62,104 bases of DNA from Chthoniobacteraceae bacterium (GTDB lineage: Bacteria > Verrucomicrobiota > Verrucomicrobiia > Chthoniobacterales > Chthoniobacteraceae). A model generated the notes under the pieces. The model saw only the letters and a list, made by a program, of their open reading frames with translations. It was not told the DNA's origin and made no database searches. Location of the stretch: contig CANJPY010000018.1 in the NCBI GenBank assembly GCA_947476255.1, forward strand, positions 1 to 62,104, read 5' to 3'. A program made the position numbers and the translations under genes. Positions 1 through 13,022 of the stretch are shown here, piece after piece (position 1 is the first letter of the stretch; every line of letters starts with the position of its first letter).

Positions 1-3000
1 GGGTATTCGGATCTGCTGGGAACTCTCGCAACCGCCTCCAATGGCTTCAGCGTCGGCAATGGCAGTCTTCTCCTGTCTGGAGGAACCGCCGGTGGCATCA
101 ACATCGGATACAGTTCAGGCACGCTGAGCGCAGGGCTCTTGAGCGGCAGTCTGAGCATCGCTTTGCGTTCGGTCGGCCAGTCCAACACCACGTATCCCGA
201 CGTCTCCTTGGGCACGCAAACCGTAAGCTTGAGTGCCCGCGTATACCGCCCCGCAGAAGGCCGTCTGGAACGCAATGGAACACTCCTCGCCGACGGTGGC
301 ACTTTAATTTTAGCACCCGTGCGCGTGGGAGCCACTGCGCCGCTGCTCGCCTTGGATGTGCGCAATGTCGCCTTAAGCAGCGATGCCTACAGCGAAGCCC
401 TCACCGTGACCACTGGCAGCACCACTGGAAGCGCCCTCAGCACCGGAAGCGCTTCGTGGCTTGCAGCAGGCGGACTCCTCTCCGGAGCCCTCCAAGTCGG
501 ACTCAACACCACTGCGACAGCCAGTACCGGAGTGAAGACCGGCAGTGTGAGGTGGACGTTCGCAACCGATGGAAAAGGCACCAGTGGGCTCGGAAGTGCT
601 TTGCTTGGCACAAAGACCGTCCAAATTTCGGGGCAGGTCTATGATGGAAAAGGAGTCTGGAGTGGCGGCTCCGGCGCATGGACGGACTGGAACAAGTGGA
701 CGGTTTCAGGCGGGCGTCCGGGTCTGGACAAGGCCGCAAGTGTGGCAGCGGCGGACTCCGCGAGGATTGACTCGGGTGCAAGTCCGATAGCGGTGAGTTT
801 GCCCGGAGGCACGCTGAATCTCTCGGGCCTCACACTCGCGGGGACGGGCGGCGTTGGGCTGAGCGGCGGCGGAGTCCTTTCGCTTTCAGGAACGCTGGCG
901 GCCAGTGGAGGCACCCACACGCTCGGGGCGGAGGTGCTTCTGGCGCAACCTTCTGTATTCGTGGTCGACCAGGGCGCCAAGCTGAGTATTAGCGGGCTGG
1001 TGAGCGGAGGCAAATTAACCAAGCAGGGCGCGGGGACCTTGCAACTGGGGGCGGGTTACAGCTCCATGGAGGCCGCAACGGTGAGTGCGGGCCGTTTGAT
1101 TCTGGGCAATGGAACCGGCGTTCCAACCATCGGAGACGATCAGGTCAGTCTTGCCGGAGGCCGCGTGCGGACCCTCTATCTTGGTCTGGGAGCGGAAGTC
1201 GCCTTCAATGTGGGCAGCAACGTTAATTTAAGCAATCTGGAGATCATCGGCCCGGGCGCCGCGAATGTGTCGACCCTCAATCCCAACTTTGTGGTGAATT
1301 GGAAAAACGGCTTGAGCGAAGAAACGGTGGCGTCCGGAGGGACCGTCGATCTCAACACTCTCACCAAGAAGACCACGCTCAAGGTTGAGGACGCCACGTT
1401 CAAGCTCGGGTCCACAACGCTGGAGGTCAGCAATCCGGTGATGGTGAGTGGCTCCCTGGCGTTGGCGGTGACAGGAACGGGACGGGTGACTTTTAGTGGT
1501 TTGATTGGCGGGACGGGCAGCCTCGTGCTGGAAAACACGGGTGTGGTAACCCTCGGAGGGAGCAACACTTTCGCTGGCGGCACGAACGTGAAGGCGGGCA
1601 CCTTGATCGCCCAGAATGCGAGTGCCTTTGGCAAAGGGGAAGTGGTACTCGCACCCCAGGCGAAGGTGGTCTTGGATTTGGTCGGGAGCGGCACCGTCAG
1701 TAATGCGATGACGGGCGGAGGCAGCTTGGTAAAGAGCGGCTCGGGAACCGTCACCATTTCTAATGGCTCCAGTAATTACACCGGAGGCACCACGGTGACG
1801 ACGGGGACTTTGGTGGTCGCCAACAGCAGGGCCGTGGGAACCGGTTCGGTGAGTGTCGGGGCGTCCGCCTCCCTCATGGTGAGTGGCAGTGCGGGGTCCA
1901 CGATCGTTCTTTCCAACGGGCTGAGCGGGGCGGGTTCGCTGCGGGCTGACTCGGCGGGAACCGTTTCGCTCAAAGGTGTCAACACGCTGAGCGGAGGGGT
2001 TGTCTTAAGCGCAGGGACCTTGAAGGTCGACTCCACGGCGGCTTTGGGCGCAGGGGGCGTGTTTTTAAGTGGTGGCGTTTTAAATTTGGTGGCGCCTCTG
2101 AAAATATCCGCACCTCTGTTCTTGAGCGGGCAGAGCGCTCTGGTGACAACCGTGGGGCCAAGCACCTTGAGTGGTGCGCTTAGCGGCGTAGGCACCTTGC
2201 GTCTGAGCGGTGAACTCACGGGCACCACGAACGTCACTTCGGGGGCTGTGACCATCAGCGGAGGCTCGGTGAATTCTCTGGTGAAAAGTGGCACCGGGGC
2301 CCTGCTCCTTGAGAGCACTACACAGCTCAACGGCAAGGTGGTTGTGGGGGCGGGTTCGGTGACTCTCTCCAACGCCACAAACACTCTTGCAAGCGTCACA
2401 ACGCTCGTTGTCGGAAACAAAGGTTCGACGGGGGCCGTGCTCAATGTGGGCGCCTCCGGGGCCACTCTTGGCAGCGGCCAAACCCTCAAGGGCATCGGCA
2501 CCGTCTCCGGGGTGATGAAACTGACGGCAGGCAGTACGCTTTCTCCGGGCAACTCCGTCGGCACCCAACAGATCGCGGGCCGTTTGGAAGTGGGCCCGGG
2601 GGTCATCTACGCCCCCGAATTCAAGGCGGTTGGCAGTACCCTGGTCAGCGATTTATACACCGTCATCGGTGGCACAGACAGTGCAGCCGCTCCCGCTGCC
2701 GCTCCCGCTGCCGCTCCCGCTGCCGCTCCCGTTGGGGAGGACACTACGGGCTCGATCCTCCTCACAGGAGGCCTGGTGAAGCCAATTCAGGAAATCAACC
2801 GCTCCGAGAACAAAGATTTGCCCGACGCCATCAAAGGAACCGGGCTTTCCACCGGACGCATCACGGACTTTGTGCCGCATCAATTCCCCATTTTATCCTC
2901 CACCATCGGAGCGGTGATTTCTGGCACCTTCGACGGGGTCGAACCTAGTGCGGTTTTCCTGTCGCGTCTGGAATACGTAAACGGCAGCCACGTCACACGG

Positions 3001-4251
3001 GCGGAAAATGCCCCGGGGCCTGCGACCCGTTCCACTGAGGTGCGCCTCGTGGTGCAGCGGGTCCCGTACCGCAGGATCGGCGCGATGGGTAATCGCGCGG
3101 AGGTGGGCCGTGGTTTGGATGGGGCGCTTGCGACGAAGGATCCGCTGTTGTGGAATGTGCTCGATATTTTGGACGCCGCTCAAAGCGAAGGAGAGGTCAT
3201 TGGAGTGCTGGACCAGCTCAATCCAAAGGTTTTTGCGGAAGTGTATTCGCTGGCGTTGAGCCGTTTGCAGGATGTTCAAAAAACGGTGTCCGACCGGCTC
3301 ACCCTGCTGGGAAGCGCAATGACCGCGGCGGGCGGGGCCGGTGGCGCGGAGGTGTTGAGCCTTGCGACAGGACAAGGCAGTGAATGGACGGCGTGGACAA
3401 ACGCCTACGGAAGTTGGAGCGCGCGCGAGGCGAACCCAGCCTTGGGAGAAGGCGGCTCTTCGCGCAGCTCGGTGGGAAATGTCACGGGCGTGGAACGTCG
3501 TTTTGGAACGCTGACCCTTGGCTGGCTCGGAGCGCTTGGAACCGGTTCCACTCAAATCAACAACCCCGGCTCCTCCATCACTTCGGAGAGCTGGCATCTG
3601 GGCTTGTACATGAGCACGCCTGTCACAGAGCGTATTTTTGCCGACGGCTCGTTTATTTTCGGCGAAGGCGAGAACGTGCTCAAACGCACGCAAACGCTGC
3701 CAAGGACGGATGAATTCGGCACGCCATCGACAATGAGCCTCGCGAGCCGGACCACGCTGGTGAACCAGGAATGGTTGGTGCAATTGGGAGTGGGGGCACA
3801 AGTGGCGCCTGCCGGGGGACCTTGGAGCATTGTACCGACGGTGCGCGTCGCCTATGCCGGGGTCCTGCAGCAAAGTGCGCACGAGTCAGGCGCCATGTCG
3901 CTGGGCATTGAGAGTCAGTCGCGCAGGAGCGGCACAGTGCTTTCTCGCACAGGCTTGGATATTGCGAGGGAAGGCCGCCTCGGCCCTGTGCCCGTGCGGG
4001 CGACTGGCAGTGCGGCGTGGGTGCACGACTTTGCCGCCGACCCGCGGCGCCTCGGGGTAAAGTGGCAGGGAGTGGAGGCAGTCCCGTGGCTGATCAGCAG
4101 CGAGCGCCGGAGCGCGGATGTGCTGCGTCTGGGCTTTTCCCTGGAGTTTGGGCTCGGAGACCGCCGCACGCTGCGCCTCTATGGAGAACAGGAGTATCTC
4201 CAGAATACGAAGGTACTGCGCGGTGGCGTCAACTTTACGATCGGTTTTTAA
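1..4251 (+). CDS. Autotransporter with beta-strand-repeat passenger and C-terminal barrel (5' truncated)
   Basis: The frame is open from the first base, so the true start lies outside the window; the TTG at 139 is only the first possible start codon inside it. The visible part (about 1,416 residues) is a Gly/Ser/Thr-rich passenger with repeated motifs of the type GGTxVxxGTLxV (for example around 1570-1600 and 1780-1820), typical of autotransporter-associated beta-strand repeats that form a beta-helix. An Ala/Pro linker lies at about 2686-2733. The last 290 residues or so (about 3370-4251) look like an autotransporter beta-barrel, with alternating hydrophobic strands and a terminal Phe (ending TIGF), the usual BAM recognition end. 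Inferred role: surface-exposed or released protein, perhaps adhesion. The substrate or partner is unknown. No neighbour suggests a dedicated function. Confidence 0.85.
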   Translation, partial: GYSDLLGTLATASNGFSVGNGSLLLSGGTAGGINIGYSSGTLSAGLLSGSLSIALRSVGQSNTTYPDVSLGTQTVSLSARVYRPAEGRLERNGTLLADGGTLILAPVRVGATAPLLALDVRNVALSSDAYSEALTVTTGSTTGSALSTGSASWLAAGGLLSGALQVGLNTTATASTGVKTGSVRWTFATDGKGTSGLGSALLGTKTVQISGQVYDGKGVWSGGSGAWTDWNKWTVSGGRPGLDKAASVAAADSARIDSGASPIAVSLPGGTLNLSGLTLAGTGGVGLSGGGVLSLSGTLAASGGTHTLGAEVLLAQPSVFVVDQGAKLSISGLVSGGKLTKQGAGTLQLGAGYSSMEAATVSAGRLILGNGTGVPTIGDDQVSLAGGRVRTLYLGLGAEVAFNVGSNVNLSNLEIIGPGAANVSTLNPNFVVNWKNGLSEETVASGGTVDLNTLTKKTTLKVEDATFKLGSTTLEVSNPVMVSGSLALAVTGTGRVTFSGLIGGTGSLVLENTGVVTLGGSNTFAGGTNVKAGTLIAQNASAFGKGEVVLAPQAKVVLDLVGSGTVSNAMTGGGSLVKSGSGTVTISNGSSNYTGGTTVTTGTLVVANSRAVGTGSVSVGASASLMVSGSAGSTIVLSNGLSGAGSLRADSAGTVSLKGVNTLSGGVVLSAGTLKVDSTAALGAGGVFLSGGVLNLVAPLKISAPLFLSGQSALVTTVGPSTLSGALSGVGTLRLSGELTGTTNVTSGAVTISGGSVNSLVKSGTGALLLESTTQLNGKVVVGAGSVTLSNATNTLASVTTLVVGNKGSTGAVLNVGASGATLGSGQTLKGIGTVSGVMKLTAGSTLSPGNSVGTQQIAGRLEVGPGVIYAPEFKAVGSTLVSDLYTVIGGTDSAAAPAAAPAAAPAAAPVGEDTTGSILLTGGLVKPIQEINRSENKDLPDAIKGTGLSTGRITDFVPHQFPILSSTIGAVISGTFDGVEPSAVFLSRLEYVNGSHVTRAENAPGPATRSTEVRLVVQRVPYRRIGAMGNRAEVGRGLDGALATKDPLLWNVLDILDAAQSEGEVIGVLDQLNPKVFAEVYSLALSRLQDVQKTVSDRLTLLGSAMTAAGGAGGAEVLSLATGQGSEWTAWTNAYGSWSAREANPALGEGGSSRSSVGNVTGVERRFGTLTLGWLGALGTGSTQINNPGSSITSESWHLGLYMSTPVTERIFADGSFIFGEGENVLKRTQTLPRTDEFGTPSTMSLASRTTLVNQEWLVQLGVGAQVAPAGGPWSIVPTVRVAYAGVLQQSAHESGAMSLGIESQSRRSGTVLSRTGLDIAREGRLGPVPVRATGSAAWVHDFAADPRRLGVKWQGVEAVPWLISSERRSADVLRLGFSLEFGLGDRRTLRLYGEQEYLQNTKVLRGGVNFTIGF
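2686..2733 (+). repeat. 12-bp in-frame tandem repeat encoding Ala-Ala-Pro-Ala
   Basis: Four head-to-tail copies of GCCGCTCCCGCT (the last with one changed base) encode an Ala/Pro linker in the autotransporter, between the beta-helical passenger and the region before the barrel. The unit is a multiple of three, so copy-number change would alter linker length without a frameshift. Confidence 0.9.
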
Positions 4252-4522
4252 GCCGGAACACTGCGGCATCACAGCAAGACTTCCGACTGGATGAATTTTT
4301 TCGCATGCGTCTCGCTGGGAAGCACTTCAAGGTGCACCCTGTACATTGCACCATGCTTCCGTGTTTATTTCTACAAAAACGTGTTTTACATCAGTCTGGG
4401 AGGCAAAGATCTGCAACCTCTTGGAACAACACACAACTCTCCATAGACTGCGCCCAGTTCGCCTTTTCAAAAGCAATTTTGGATCAACTTCGCCCAGCGC
4501 ACTGGCCGCAGAATCATCGAGC

Positions 4523-6547
<2,025 letters not shown>

Positions 6548-6754
6548 CTAGCCGATCGTCAAAACCATTGGCAAGAAACCGAAAAAATGCTTCTCCTGCG
6601 CCCCAAACCGAGCGCTCGACGGCGAGGGAGCAGTTGCCTAATTGCCAAAAGAACTCAAAACAAGTTTGCACATTTTTTGAATAGATGCTGGCATCGATGC
6701 CCGTTGTTCCCCTCCCCTGCTCATTAAACCCAACATAACTCTCCGACAAATCCT

Positions 6755-7441
6755 GTGAACCTACTGCTTAAGTTCTGGAGCTCCTCCATCGGGAAAAAGT
6801 GGCTCGTTGCGCTCACTGGCTTGGCGCTGTTGGGGTTCGTTGTTGCACATCTCGTGGGAAACCTTCAGATGTTCGCTGGTGCCTCGAAAATCAACGCCTA
6901 CGCGGAATTTCTCCACCAGAATGAAAAACCCCTCTGGATTGCCCGAATCGGCCTGATCGCGTGCTTCGTGCTCCACATTGTCGCGACGCTCACCCTCGTG
7001 AAAATGAATCGCGCAGCCAGGCCTCAGTCTTACGCTCTGAACCGCCATGTTCAGGCGAAAATCTCCACTCGGACGATGGCATTCAGCGGTCTGACCGTCC
7101 TGTCTTTTGTCGTTTTCCACTTGCTCCACTACACGCTGAGGGTCACCGATCCTAGATTCCGAACCGTTGAGGAAAAGGGGGAATTGCAAAACGTCTTCGA
7201 CGTGTACCACATGGTTGTACTCGGCTTTCAAAACCCCTTGATTTCAGCATTTTACATCTTCAGCGTGGGTTTGCTTGCACTCCATCTGAGTCACGGAGTT
7301 TCGTCGGTATTCCAAACCTTCGGGCTTGAGTCCAAACGCAGCGCCCAGTGGATGCCTACAGCCGGCAAAATTCTGTCGGCCCTCATCTTCGCGGGATATG
7401 CCTCGATTCCAACGGCCGTTTTAATGGGCGTCTTGAAGTAA
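6755..7441 (+). CDS. sdhC: Succinate dehydrogenase cytochrome b558 subunit
   Basis: Membrane anchor of complex II: 228 residues, about five hydrophobic helices, with conserved histidines for heme b (AHLVGN near residue 30, VVFHLLHYTLR near 125, LALHLSHGV near 180). It matches the single-subunit cytochrome b558 type found in Bacteroidota, Chlamydiae, Firmicutes and related groups, not the SdhC/SdhD pair. The start is a GTG; the Shine-Dalgarno sequence is poor. It is the first gene of sdhCAB, 42 nt before sdhA. It passes electrons to quinone and holds the flavoprotein and iron-sulfur subunits at the inner membrane. Confidence 0.93.
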   Translation: MNLLLKFWSSSIGKKWLVALTGLALLGFVVAHLVGNLQMFAGASKINAYAEFLHQNEKPLWIARIGLIACFVLHIVATLTLVKMNRAARPQSYALNRHVQAKISTRTMAFSGLTVLSFVVFHLLHYTLRVTDPRFRTVEEKGELQNVFDVYHMVVLGFQNPLISAFYIFSVGLLALHLSHGVSSVFQTFGLESKRSAQWMPTAGKILSALIFAGYASIPTAVLMGVLK

Positions 7442-7483
7442 TCCCCTCCAAGTGCTTAACCACGCTTTTTTCTCAGCGACCCT

Positions 7484-9403
7484 ATGAGCCTCAAACTTGA
7501 CTCCAAGATTCCTTCCGGCCCGCTTGAGCAGAAATGGGAGCGTCACAAATTCGAATCCAAGCTCATCAATCCGGCGAACAAGAGAAAGTTTGAAGTGATT
7601 GTCGTGGGAACGGGCCTTGCTGGTGCCTCCGCAGCCGCCACATTGGGAGAACTCGGTTACAAGGTCACCGCCTTCTGCTTCCAAGATTCTCCACGCAGAG
7701 CACATTCCATTGCGGCGCAAGGCGGTATCAACGCCGCTAAAAACTATCAAAACGACGGGGATTCAGTCCACCGCCTATTCTACGACACGATTAAAGGCGG
7801 CGATTTCCGCGCCCGCGAAGCAAACGTACACCGCCTCGCAGAGGTGAGCGTTTCAATCATTGATCACTGTGTCGCCTTGGGAGTGCCTTTCGCACGCGAG
7901 TACGGCGGTCTCCTAGACAACCGCTCATTCGGGGGGGCTCAAGTGTCTCGTACTTTCTACGCACGAGGTCAGACCGGCCAGCAGTTGCTGCTTGGCGCAT
8001 ATTCCGCTTTAAACCGACAGATCGCCGCGGGGAGCGTGCAGATGCACTCCCGGATGGAGATGCTGGATGTTGTTCTTGTCGATGGACATGCCAAGGGAAT
8101 CGTCACCCGCAATCTTGTCACGGGGGAAATCAAGAGTTGGGCGGCCGACTGCGTCATCATGGCCACTGGCGGCTACGGCAACGTGTTCTACTTGTCCACC
8201 AATGCAAAGGGCAGCAATGTCACTGCGACCTTCCGCGCCTACAGACGCGGGGCTGCTTTTGCAAACCCCTGCTACACTCAAATCCACCCCACGTGTATTC
8301 CCGTGGCCGGCGACCATCAGTCGAAGTTGACACTGATGAGCGAATCTCTGCGCAACGACGCCCGCGTCTGGGTTCCAAAAAACAAGGGCGACTCGCGTCC
8401 CCCAAGTCAGATTCCTGATTCAGAACGGGACTATTATTTGGAGCGGAAGTACCCGAGCTTTGGAAATTTGGCTCCGCGAGACATTTCCTCACGCTCAGCC
8501 AAGGAGGTCTGCGACGAAGGACGCGGCGTTGGCCCGGGCGGGCTTGGAGTTTATCTGGACTTTGCAGATTCGATCAAGCGACTGGGAGAGCTAAAAATCC
8601 GCGAACGCTACGGAAACCTTTTTGATATGTATCACCAGATCACCGGTGAAAACGCCTATCAAATGCCCATGCGCATTTTCCCTGCCGTGCACTACACCAT
8701 GGGCGGCCTGTGGGTGGATTACAACCTGATGTCCAACATTCCGGGACTTTTCGTGTTGGGCGAAGCAAACTTTTCCGACCATGGTGCAAACCGACTGGGG
8801 GCAAGCGCATTGATGCAAGGTCTTGCGGATGGTTATTTTGTCATTCCCTACACCATTGGGAACTATCTGGCCCCGGAAAACGGCAAGCGGCCCACGACGG
8901 ATCACCCTGCTTTTAAACAAACGGAAGCGGACGTCCGTGCGCAAATAAACCGATTCCTTGCAATCAAGGGCAAACGCTCCGTAGAATCGTTTCACCGGGA
9001 GTTGGGCCTTTTGATGTGGGACCACTGCGGGATGGCGCGTTCTGAAAAGAGCCTCACGAGGGCTCTCAACCGCATCCCAGCATTGCGTCAAGAGTTCTGG
9101 GAAAATGCGAATATTCCAGGAGACAACGAATCTCTGAACGTCTCCTTGGAGCAAGCGGGCCGAGTGGCAGACTTTTTAGATTTTGGTGAACTGATGTGCC
9201 TCGATGCACTCAAGCGCAACGAATCGTGCGGCGGGCATTTCCGCGAAGAGTACCAAACCCCAGAGGGCGAGGCACAGCGCGATGATGAACACTTCGCCCA
9301 CGTGGCTGCATGGGAATATCAGGGGGAAAATACCGCCCCCGTTCGCCATGTCGAACCATTGATTTACGAGAACGTCAAACTCGCGACCCGGAGCTACAAA
9401 TGA
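7484..9403 (+). CDS. sdhA: Succinate dehydrogenase/fumarate reductase flavoprotein subunit
   Basis: Catalytic subunit of complex II (639 residues). The FAD Rossmann motif [12 protein letters not shown] lies at about residues 40-50, followed by [12 protein letters not shown], which surrounds the covalent FAD attachment His. Further blocks include [12 protein letters not shown], the FHPTG-like region [14 protein letters not shown] and [10 protein letters not shown]. It oxidises succinate to fumarate on the cytoplasmic face of the membrane. The length and motifs belong to the b558-type family that accompanies this sdhC. Its stop codon overlaps the start of sdhB (ATGA). Confidence 0.97.
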   Translation: MSLKLDSKIPSGPLEQKWERHKFESKLINPANKRKFEVIVVGTGLAGASAAATLGELGYKVTAFCFQDSPRRAHSIAAQGGINAAKNYQNDGDSVHRLFYDTIKGGDFRAREANVHRLAEVSVSIIDHCVALGVPFAREYGGLLDNRSFGGAQVSRTFYARGQTGQQLLLGAYSALNRQIAAGSVQMHSRMEMLDVVLVDGHAKGIVTRNLVTGEIKSWAADCVIMATGGYGNVFYLSTNAKGSNVTATFRAYRRGAAFANPCYTQIHPTCIPVAGDHQSKLTLMSESLRNDARVWVPKNKGDSRPPSQIPDSERDYYLERKYPSFGNLAPRDISSRSAKEVCDEGRGVGPGGLGVYLDFADSIKRLGELKIRERYGNLFDMYHQITGENAYQMPMRIFPAVHYTMGGLWVDYNLMSNIPGLFVLGEANFSDHGANRLGASALMQGLADGYFVIPYTIGNYLAPENGKRPTTDHPAFKQTEADVRAQINRFLAIKGKRSVESFHRELGLLMWDHCGMARSEKSLTRALNRIPALRQEFWENANIPGDNESLNVSLEQAGRVADFLDFGELMCLDALKRNESCGGHFREEYQTPEGEAQRDDEHFAHVAAWEYQGENTAPVRHVEPLIYENVKLATRSYK

Positions 9404-10146
9404 ACCTGCATCTCAAAGTCTGGCGCCAAAGAAATTCTGAAACCAAAGGCCGCCTCGTCGATTACGAAGCGAGAAACATTCCGGAGGATTGCTCCTTCTT
9501 GGAAATGCTCGACTTGGTCAATCAAGACTTGCTCTCCCGCGGAGACGAACCCATCGCCTTCGATCACGATTGTCGTGAAGGAATTTGCGGCATGTGCTCC
9601 CTCACCATCAATGGAGTCCCCCACGGCCCCAGCGAGACGACCACCTGCCAGTTGTACATGCGCAAGTTCAAGGATGGAGAGACCATTTACATTGAGCCAT
9701 TTAGGGCTGGCGCCTTTCCTCTCCTGCGCGATTTGGCGGTGAATCGTTCCGCATTTGACCGCATCCAACAGGCCGGTGGCTTTGTTTCAGCCCACGTTGG
9801 AGCCGCACAAGACGGAAACGCAATTCTCGTTCCTAAAACGGATGCGGACCGGGCGATGGAGGCTGCAGCGTGTATTGGCTGCGGCGCTTGCGTAGCGGCC
9901 TGCCCCAATGCAAGTGCGATGCTTTTCGTCGGCGCAAAAGTCACCCATCTCGCCTCCCTTCCACAAGGCCAACCTGAGCGTGAGCGCCGCGTCCTGGCCA
10001 TGGTCAAGCGCATGGACGAGGAGGGTTTTGGCAACTGCTCCAATTATTTGGAATGCGAAGCCGTCTGCCCCGCAGAAATCCCCGCAACCGTCATCGGACA
10101 GTTGAACCGAGACTATTCTGTAGCTCTTGTCAAGGACACCCTTTAG
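9400..10146 (+). CDS. sdhB: Succinate dehydrogenase iron-sulfur subunit
   Basis: 248-residue iron-sulfur subunit starting at MNLHLKVW; the ATG overlaps the sdhA stop by 4 nt, which settles the start. The N-terminal ferredoxin domain carries the 2Fe-2S motif CREGICGMC with a fourth Cys in the TTCQLY region. The C-terminal domain has [13 protein letters not shown] and a second Cys group, [12 protein letters not shown], for the 4Fe-4S and 3Fe-4S clusters. It conducts electrons from FAD to the quinone site at SdhC. The last 4 nt overlap the convergent trpD stop, so there is no room for a terminator between the two. Confidence 0.97.
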   Translation: MNLHLKVWRQRNSETKGRLVDYEARNIPEDCSFLEMLDLVNQDLLSRGDEPIAFDHDCREGICGMCSLTINGVPHGPSETTTCQLYMRKFKDGETIYIEPFRAGAFPLLRDLAVNRSAFDRIQQAGGFVSAHVGAAQDGNAILVPKTDADRAMEAAACIGCGACVAACPNASAMLFVGAKVTHLASLPQGQPERERRVLAMVKRMDEEGFGNCSNYLECEAVCPAEIPATVIGQLNRDYSVALVKDTL

Positions 10147-11165
10147 GCCGAGGCGCGCAAGGCGTTGAGCTTTCCGAGCGCACGCCCAGAGGTGATCGCT
10201 TCGCGGCCGATAGTCATGCCCGCCGCCAAATCTGAGGCGATCCCTGCCACGACAAAGCCAGCGGCGCTATTAAGCAAGACGGCGTCAAGACACGTACCGG
10301 GTAAAGTTCCGTTTAAGATGGACTCCAACATCTGGGCATTGTGGCTTTTGCCTCCCCCTCGCAATGCGTCGACAGGAGCCTGACGCACCCCCAGGGCAGT
10401 CGGGTCGACAGTGAACTCGCTGATGCGCCCCTGCTCTACAGCGTACCCGTGCCCTATGCCCGCCGGAGTCAATTCATCGGCGCCAGACCCGTGTACCGCC
10501 CACGCGCGTTTTCGTCCCAAAAATGCCAAGGCCCCCGCATACTTTGGCAACAATTGAGCCGAATAGACTCCGACGAGTTGGTAATCTGGTCGGGCAGGAT
10601 TGAGCAGCGGCCCAAGAAGATTAAAAATGGTAGGAACCCCACGCTGCGCGAGGGCGCGACGCACGGGGCCTATCACTGCAAAGGCCGGATGATACGCAGG
10701 GGCAAAGATAAACCCAATGCCATGGCGATACACCGTTTCCCGGAGGTCTTCAGGAGAACATTCAATAGGAACGCCCAAGGCCTCAAGCACGTCTGCGCCC
10801 CCACATTGGGACGTGATAGCGCGGTTACCATGTTTGACAACGCACACACCTCCTGCAGCGAGAACGAACATTGCCGCCGTGGAGATATTGAAAAGCTCAA
10901 GCCTGTCTCCGCCTGTGCCACAAACATCGAGCATGGGCCCCTGTAAAAGAGACTTGTCGATTCCCGGAGGCCGAGCCAGTTCGATCAAAGCAGCGGCAAA
11001 GGACGCAAGCTCAGCGACTGTTTCTCCTCGATTTTTTAAAGCTTCTAAAAACCGTTCTTTCTCTCCCGCCTCTGCTCTTGCATCCGAGAGCCACGCGACT
11101 GCTTCACGAGACTGAAATGTCGTTAACTCGGATTGCGCTTGGATTGCCTCAAAAAGGTTCTTCAT
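10143..11165 (-). CDS. trpD: Anthranilate phosphoribosyltransferase
   Basis: 340 residues, normal length. The PRPP-binding block [14 protein letters not shown], followed by [21 protein letters not shown], identifies the family; VVAGI and DLAAGM lie near the end. It transfers phosphoribose from PRPP to anthranilate, the second step of tryptophan synthesis. No other trp gene is in the window, so it is a stand-alone trpD, as is common outside classical trp operons. Convergent with sdhB, divergent from the sulfatase. Confidence 0.95.
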   Translation of the reverse strand: MKNLFEAIQAQSELTTFQSREAVAWLSDARAEAGEKERFLEALKNRGETVAELASFAAALIELARPPGIDKSLLQGPMLDVCGTGGDRLELFNISTAAMFVLAAGGVCVVKHGNRAITSQCGGADVLEALGVPIECSPEDLRETVYRHGIGFIFAPAYHPAFAVIGPVRRALAQRGVPTIFNLLGPLLNPARPDYQLVGVYSAQLLPKYAGALAFLGRKRAWAVHGSGADELTPAGIGHGYAVEQGRISEFTVDPTALGVRQAPVDALRGGGKSHNAQMLESILNGTLPGTCLDAVLLNSAAGFVVAGIASDLAAGMTIGREAITSGRALGKLNALRASA

Positions 11166-11319
11166 GGAAAGCTTTTATAACCAGTTACATAACGCGTGCA
11201 GATCAGAGACGGCAAACAATCGAAGTTTCCGAGTAAAAAACAGCCCCGCCCGCCGCAAAATATTTACAGCGGAATCAGATTGGCGCACGGTCGGCATTCG
11301 TCAACCCATAGATTCTCCC

Positions 11320-12897
11320 ATGAAATGGTTTTCTGCCCCTTGGACAACTTCCCTTGCTTTCTGTGTCCTTTCTCAGGTGCTTCTCCACGCTGCTGAACGC
11401 CCGAATATTCTGTTTGTCATGACAGATGATCATGCCTCCCACGCGCTCTCGTGTTACGGCTCCAAGATCAATCAGACGCCAAACCTGGATCGCATCGCCT
11501 CAGAGGGGATACGGTTTGAGCGCGCATTTGTGTGCAACTCGATCTGTACTCCAAGCCGCGCCACGGTTCTGACTGGGAAGTATTCGCACCTCAATGGCAC
11601 GCCTGTTTTCAACATCTTTAACGGAGAACAACAAACCGTGGCAAAAATCCTGCAAGCCGGCGGGTACCATACCATGATGGTGGGAAAATGGCATCTCGGC
11701 TCGGATCCCACCGGTTTTGACTATTGGACCATTCTTCCCGGACAGGGCCGTTATTTGGACCCGGTTCTATACGATAAAAGCGGAGCCCGCGTGTACCCTG
11801 GTTACGCCACCGAGGTGATTACGGACATTGGAATCGCAGCTCTCAAAAACCGTCCGAAGGACAAGCCTTTCTTTATGATGTTGCACCACAAGGCTCCCCA
11901 CCGCGAGTGGGAACCTGACCGCATCAATGCAGCCAAATTTGCTAACCTGAAAATCCAAGAACCAGCCACCCTGCGCGACGATTATGCGACCCGCCCGGCT
12001 GCCCTCCCCGAAAACGCACAGACAATCCGGCACGATCTGACAAGAAGAGACTTAAAATTAACTCCTCCCGAGAACCTATCAGCTCAGGAAAAAAACAAGT
12101 GGCTGGGGGTTAAACCGACGGAAGTGGAGATAGAGGAAAACGGTGTAAAAAAAACGCTGACCGGAGAGCCCCTCTTCCAGTGGAAGTTCCAAAAATATAT
12201 GCGAGACTACCTCGCATGTGTTCAAGGGGTGGATGATCAGGTGGGCCGCCTGCGCGCTTGGTTGGAATCGGAGGGCCTTTCAAAGAACACAGTCATCATT
12301 TATACCACCGACAATGGTTTTTTCCTCGGTGACAACGGCATGTATGACAAACGGTTTATGTACGAACCCTCCCTTCGCATTCCTCTGATTGCATCTTGGC
12401 CCGGGGTCATCCAAGCAGGGACCGTCACGAATCTTTTCGCATTAAATGCTGACTACGCCCCCACATTTCTGGATATCGCCGGCCTGCCCGTCCCAGGCGA
12501 CATGCAGGGCCAGTCGCTCCTGCCGATTCTAAAAGGTGACCAGCCAAAGTCATGGAGAACATCCATGTACTACCGTTACTACCATGACCCAGGCCCCCAC
12601 AACACGCGGGCCCATTACGGAGTGCGCACGGAATCGCATAAGCTCATCTATTATTGGAAAAAAGACGCATGGGAACTCTTCGACCTGATCAAAGACCCTC
12701 AAGAGCAACGTAATATTTACGACTCACCGGATGCTGCACCCATCATCGAAAAGCTAAAAGCCGAACTCGCCCGTCTCCGCTCCGAGCTCAAGGATGAAGA
12801 TGAATTCGCCAACGAAATTCCAAAAGACGGCGTGGATGGTGGCGTTCTGAAATGGCAGACAGGACAGGGGCCGAACGGACCCACTGCAGGACGTTAA
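11320..12897 (+). CDS. Secreted sulfatase (formylglycine type)
   Basis: 525 residues from the ATG at 11320. The N-terminus has a signal peptide (basic MKW, hydrophobic core, LLHAAE cleavage region); the open frame extends upstream to 11164 but that part has no such structure. The metal site PNILFVMTDDH is followed by the active-site motif CTPSRATVLTG, whose Cys is converted to formylglycine by an anaerobic or FGE-type maturase. TTDNGFFLGDNG supplies further metal ligands. It probably hydrolyses sulfate esters of polysaccharides in the periplasm, a trait common in Verrucomicrobiota and Planctomycetota. The exact substrate cannot be read from sequence. No maturase or glycoside hydrolase gene is adjacent. 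Confidence 0.92.
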   Translation: MKWFSAPWTTSLAFCVLSQVLLHAAERPNILFVMTDDHASHALSCYGSKINQTPNLDRIASEGIRFERAFVCNSICTPSRATVLTGKYSHLNGTPVFNIFNGEQQTVAKILQAGGYHTMMVGKWHLGSDPTGFDYWTILPGQGRYLDPVLYDKSGARVYPGYATEVITDIGIAALKNRPKDKPFFMMLHHKAPHREWEPDRINAAKFANLKIQEPATLRDDYATRPAALPENAQTIRHDLTRRDLKLTPPENLSAQEKNKWLGVKPTEVEIEENGVKKTLTGEPLFQWKFQKYMRDYLACVQGVDDQVGRLRAWLESEGLSKNTVIIYTTDNGFFLGDNGMYDKRFMYEPSLRIPLIASWPGVIQAGTVTNLFALNADYAPTFLDIAGLPVPGDMQGQSLLPILKGDQPKSWRTSMYYRYYHDPGPHNTRAHYGVRTESHKLIYYWKKDAWELFDLIKDPQEQRNIYDSPDAAPIIEKLKAELARLRSELKDEDEFANEIPKDGVDGGVLKWQTGQGPNGPTAGR

Positions 12898-13022
12898 GCG
12901 GCTAGGACTGCGTCAGCCAACGCACACGCGCCTGTCTGCTCGCGACGCATTCAATCCTTTCTGCTTGTCCATACAACACCTTGTGGTATTGAGTTGAGAA
13001 GCGCTGGATGCGCCACAAGAAA

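Noticed and set aside
2893-3882. Long minus-strand open frame (329 codons) under the autotransporter barrel
   Set aside because: It mirrors the codon pattern of the plus-strand gene, gives a low-complexity Arg/His-rich product and has no family features. The same holds for 1776-2606 and 1176-1757.
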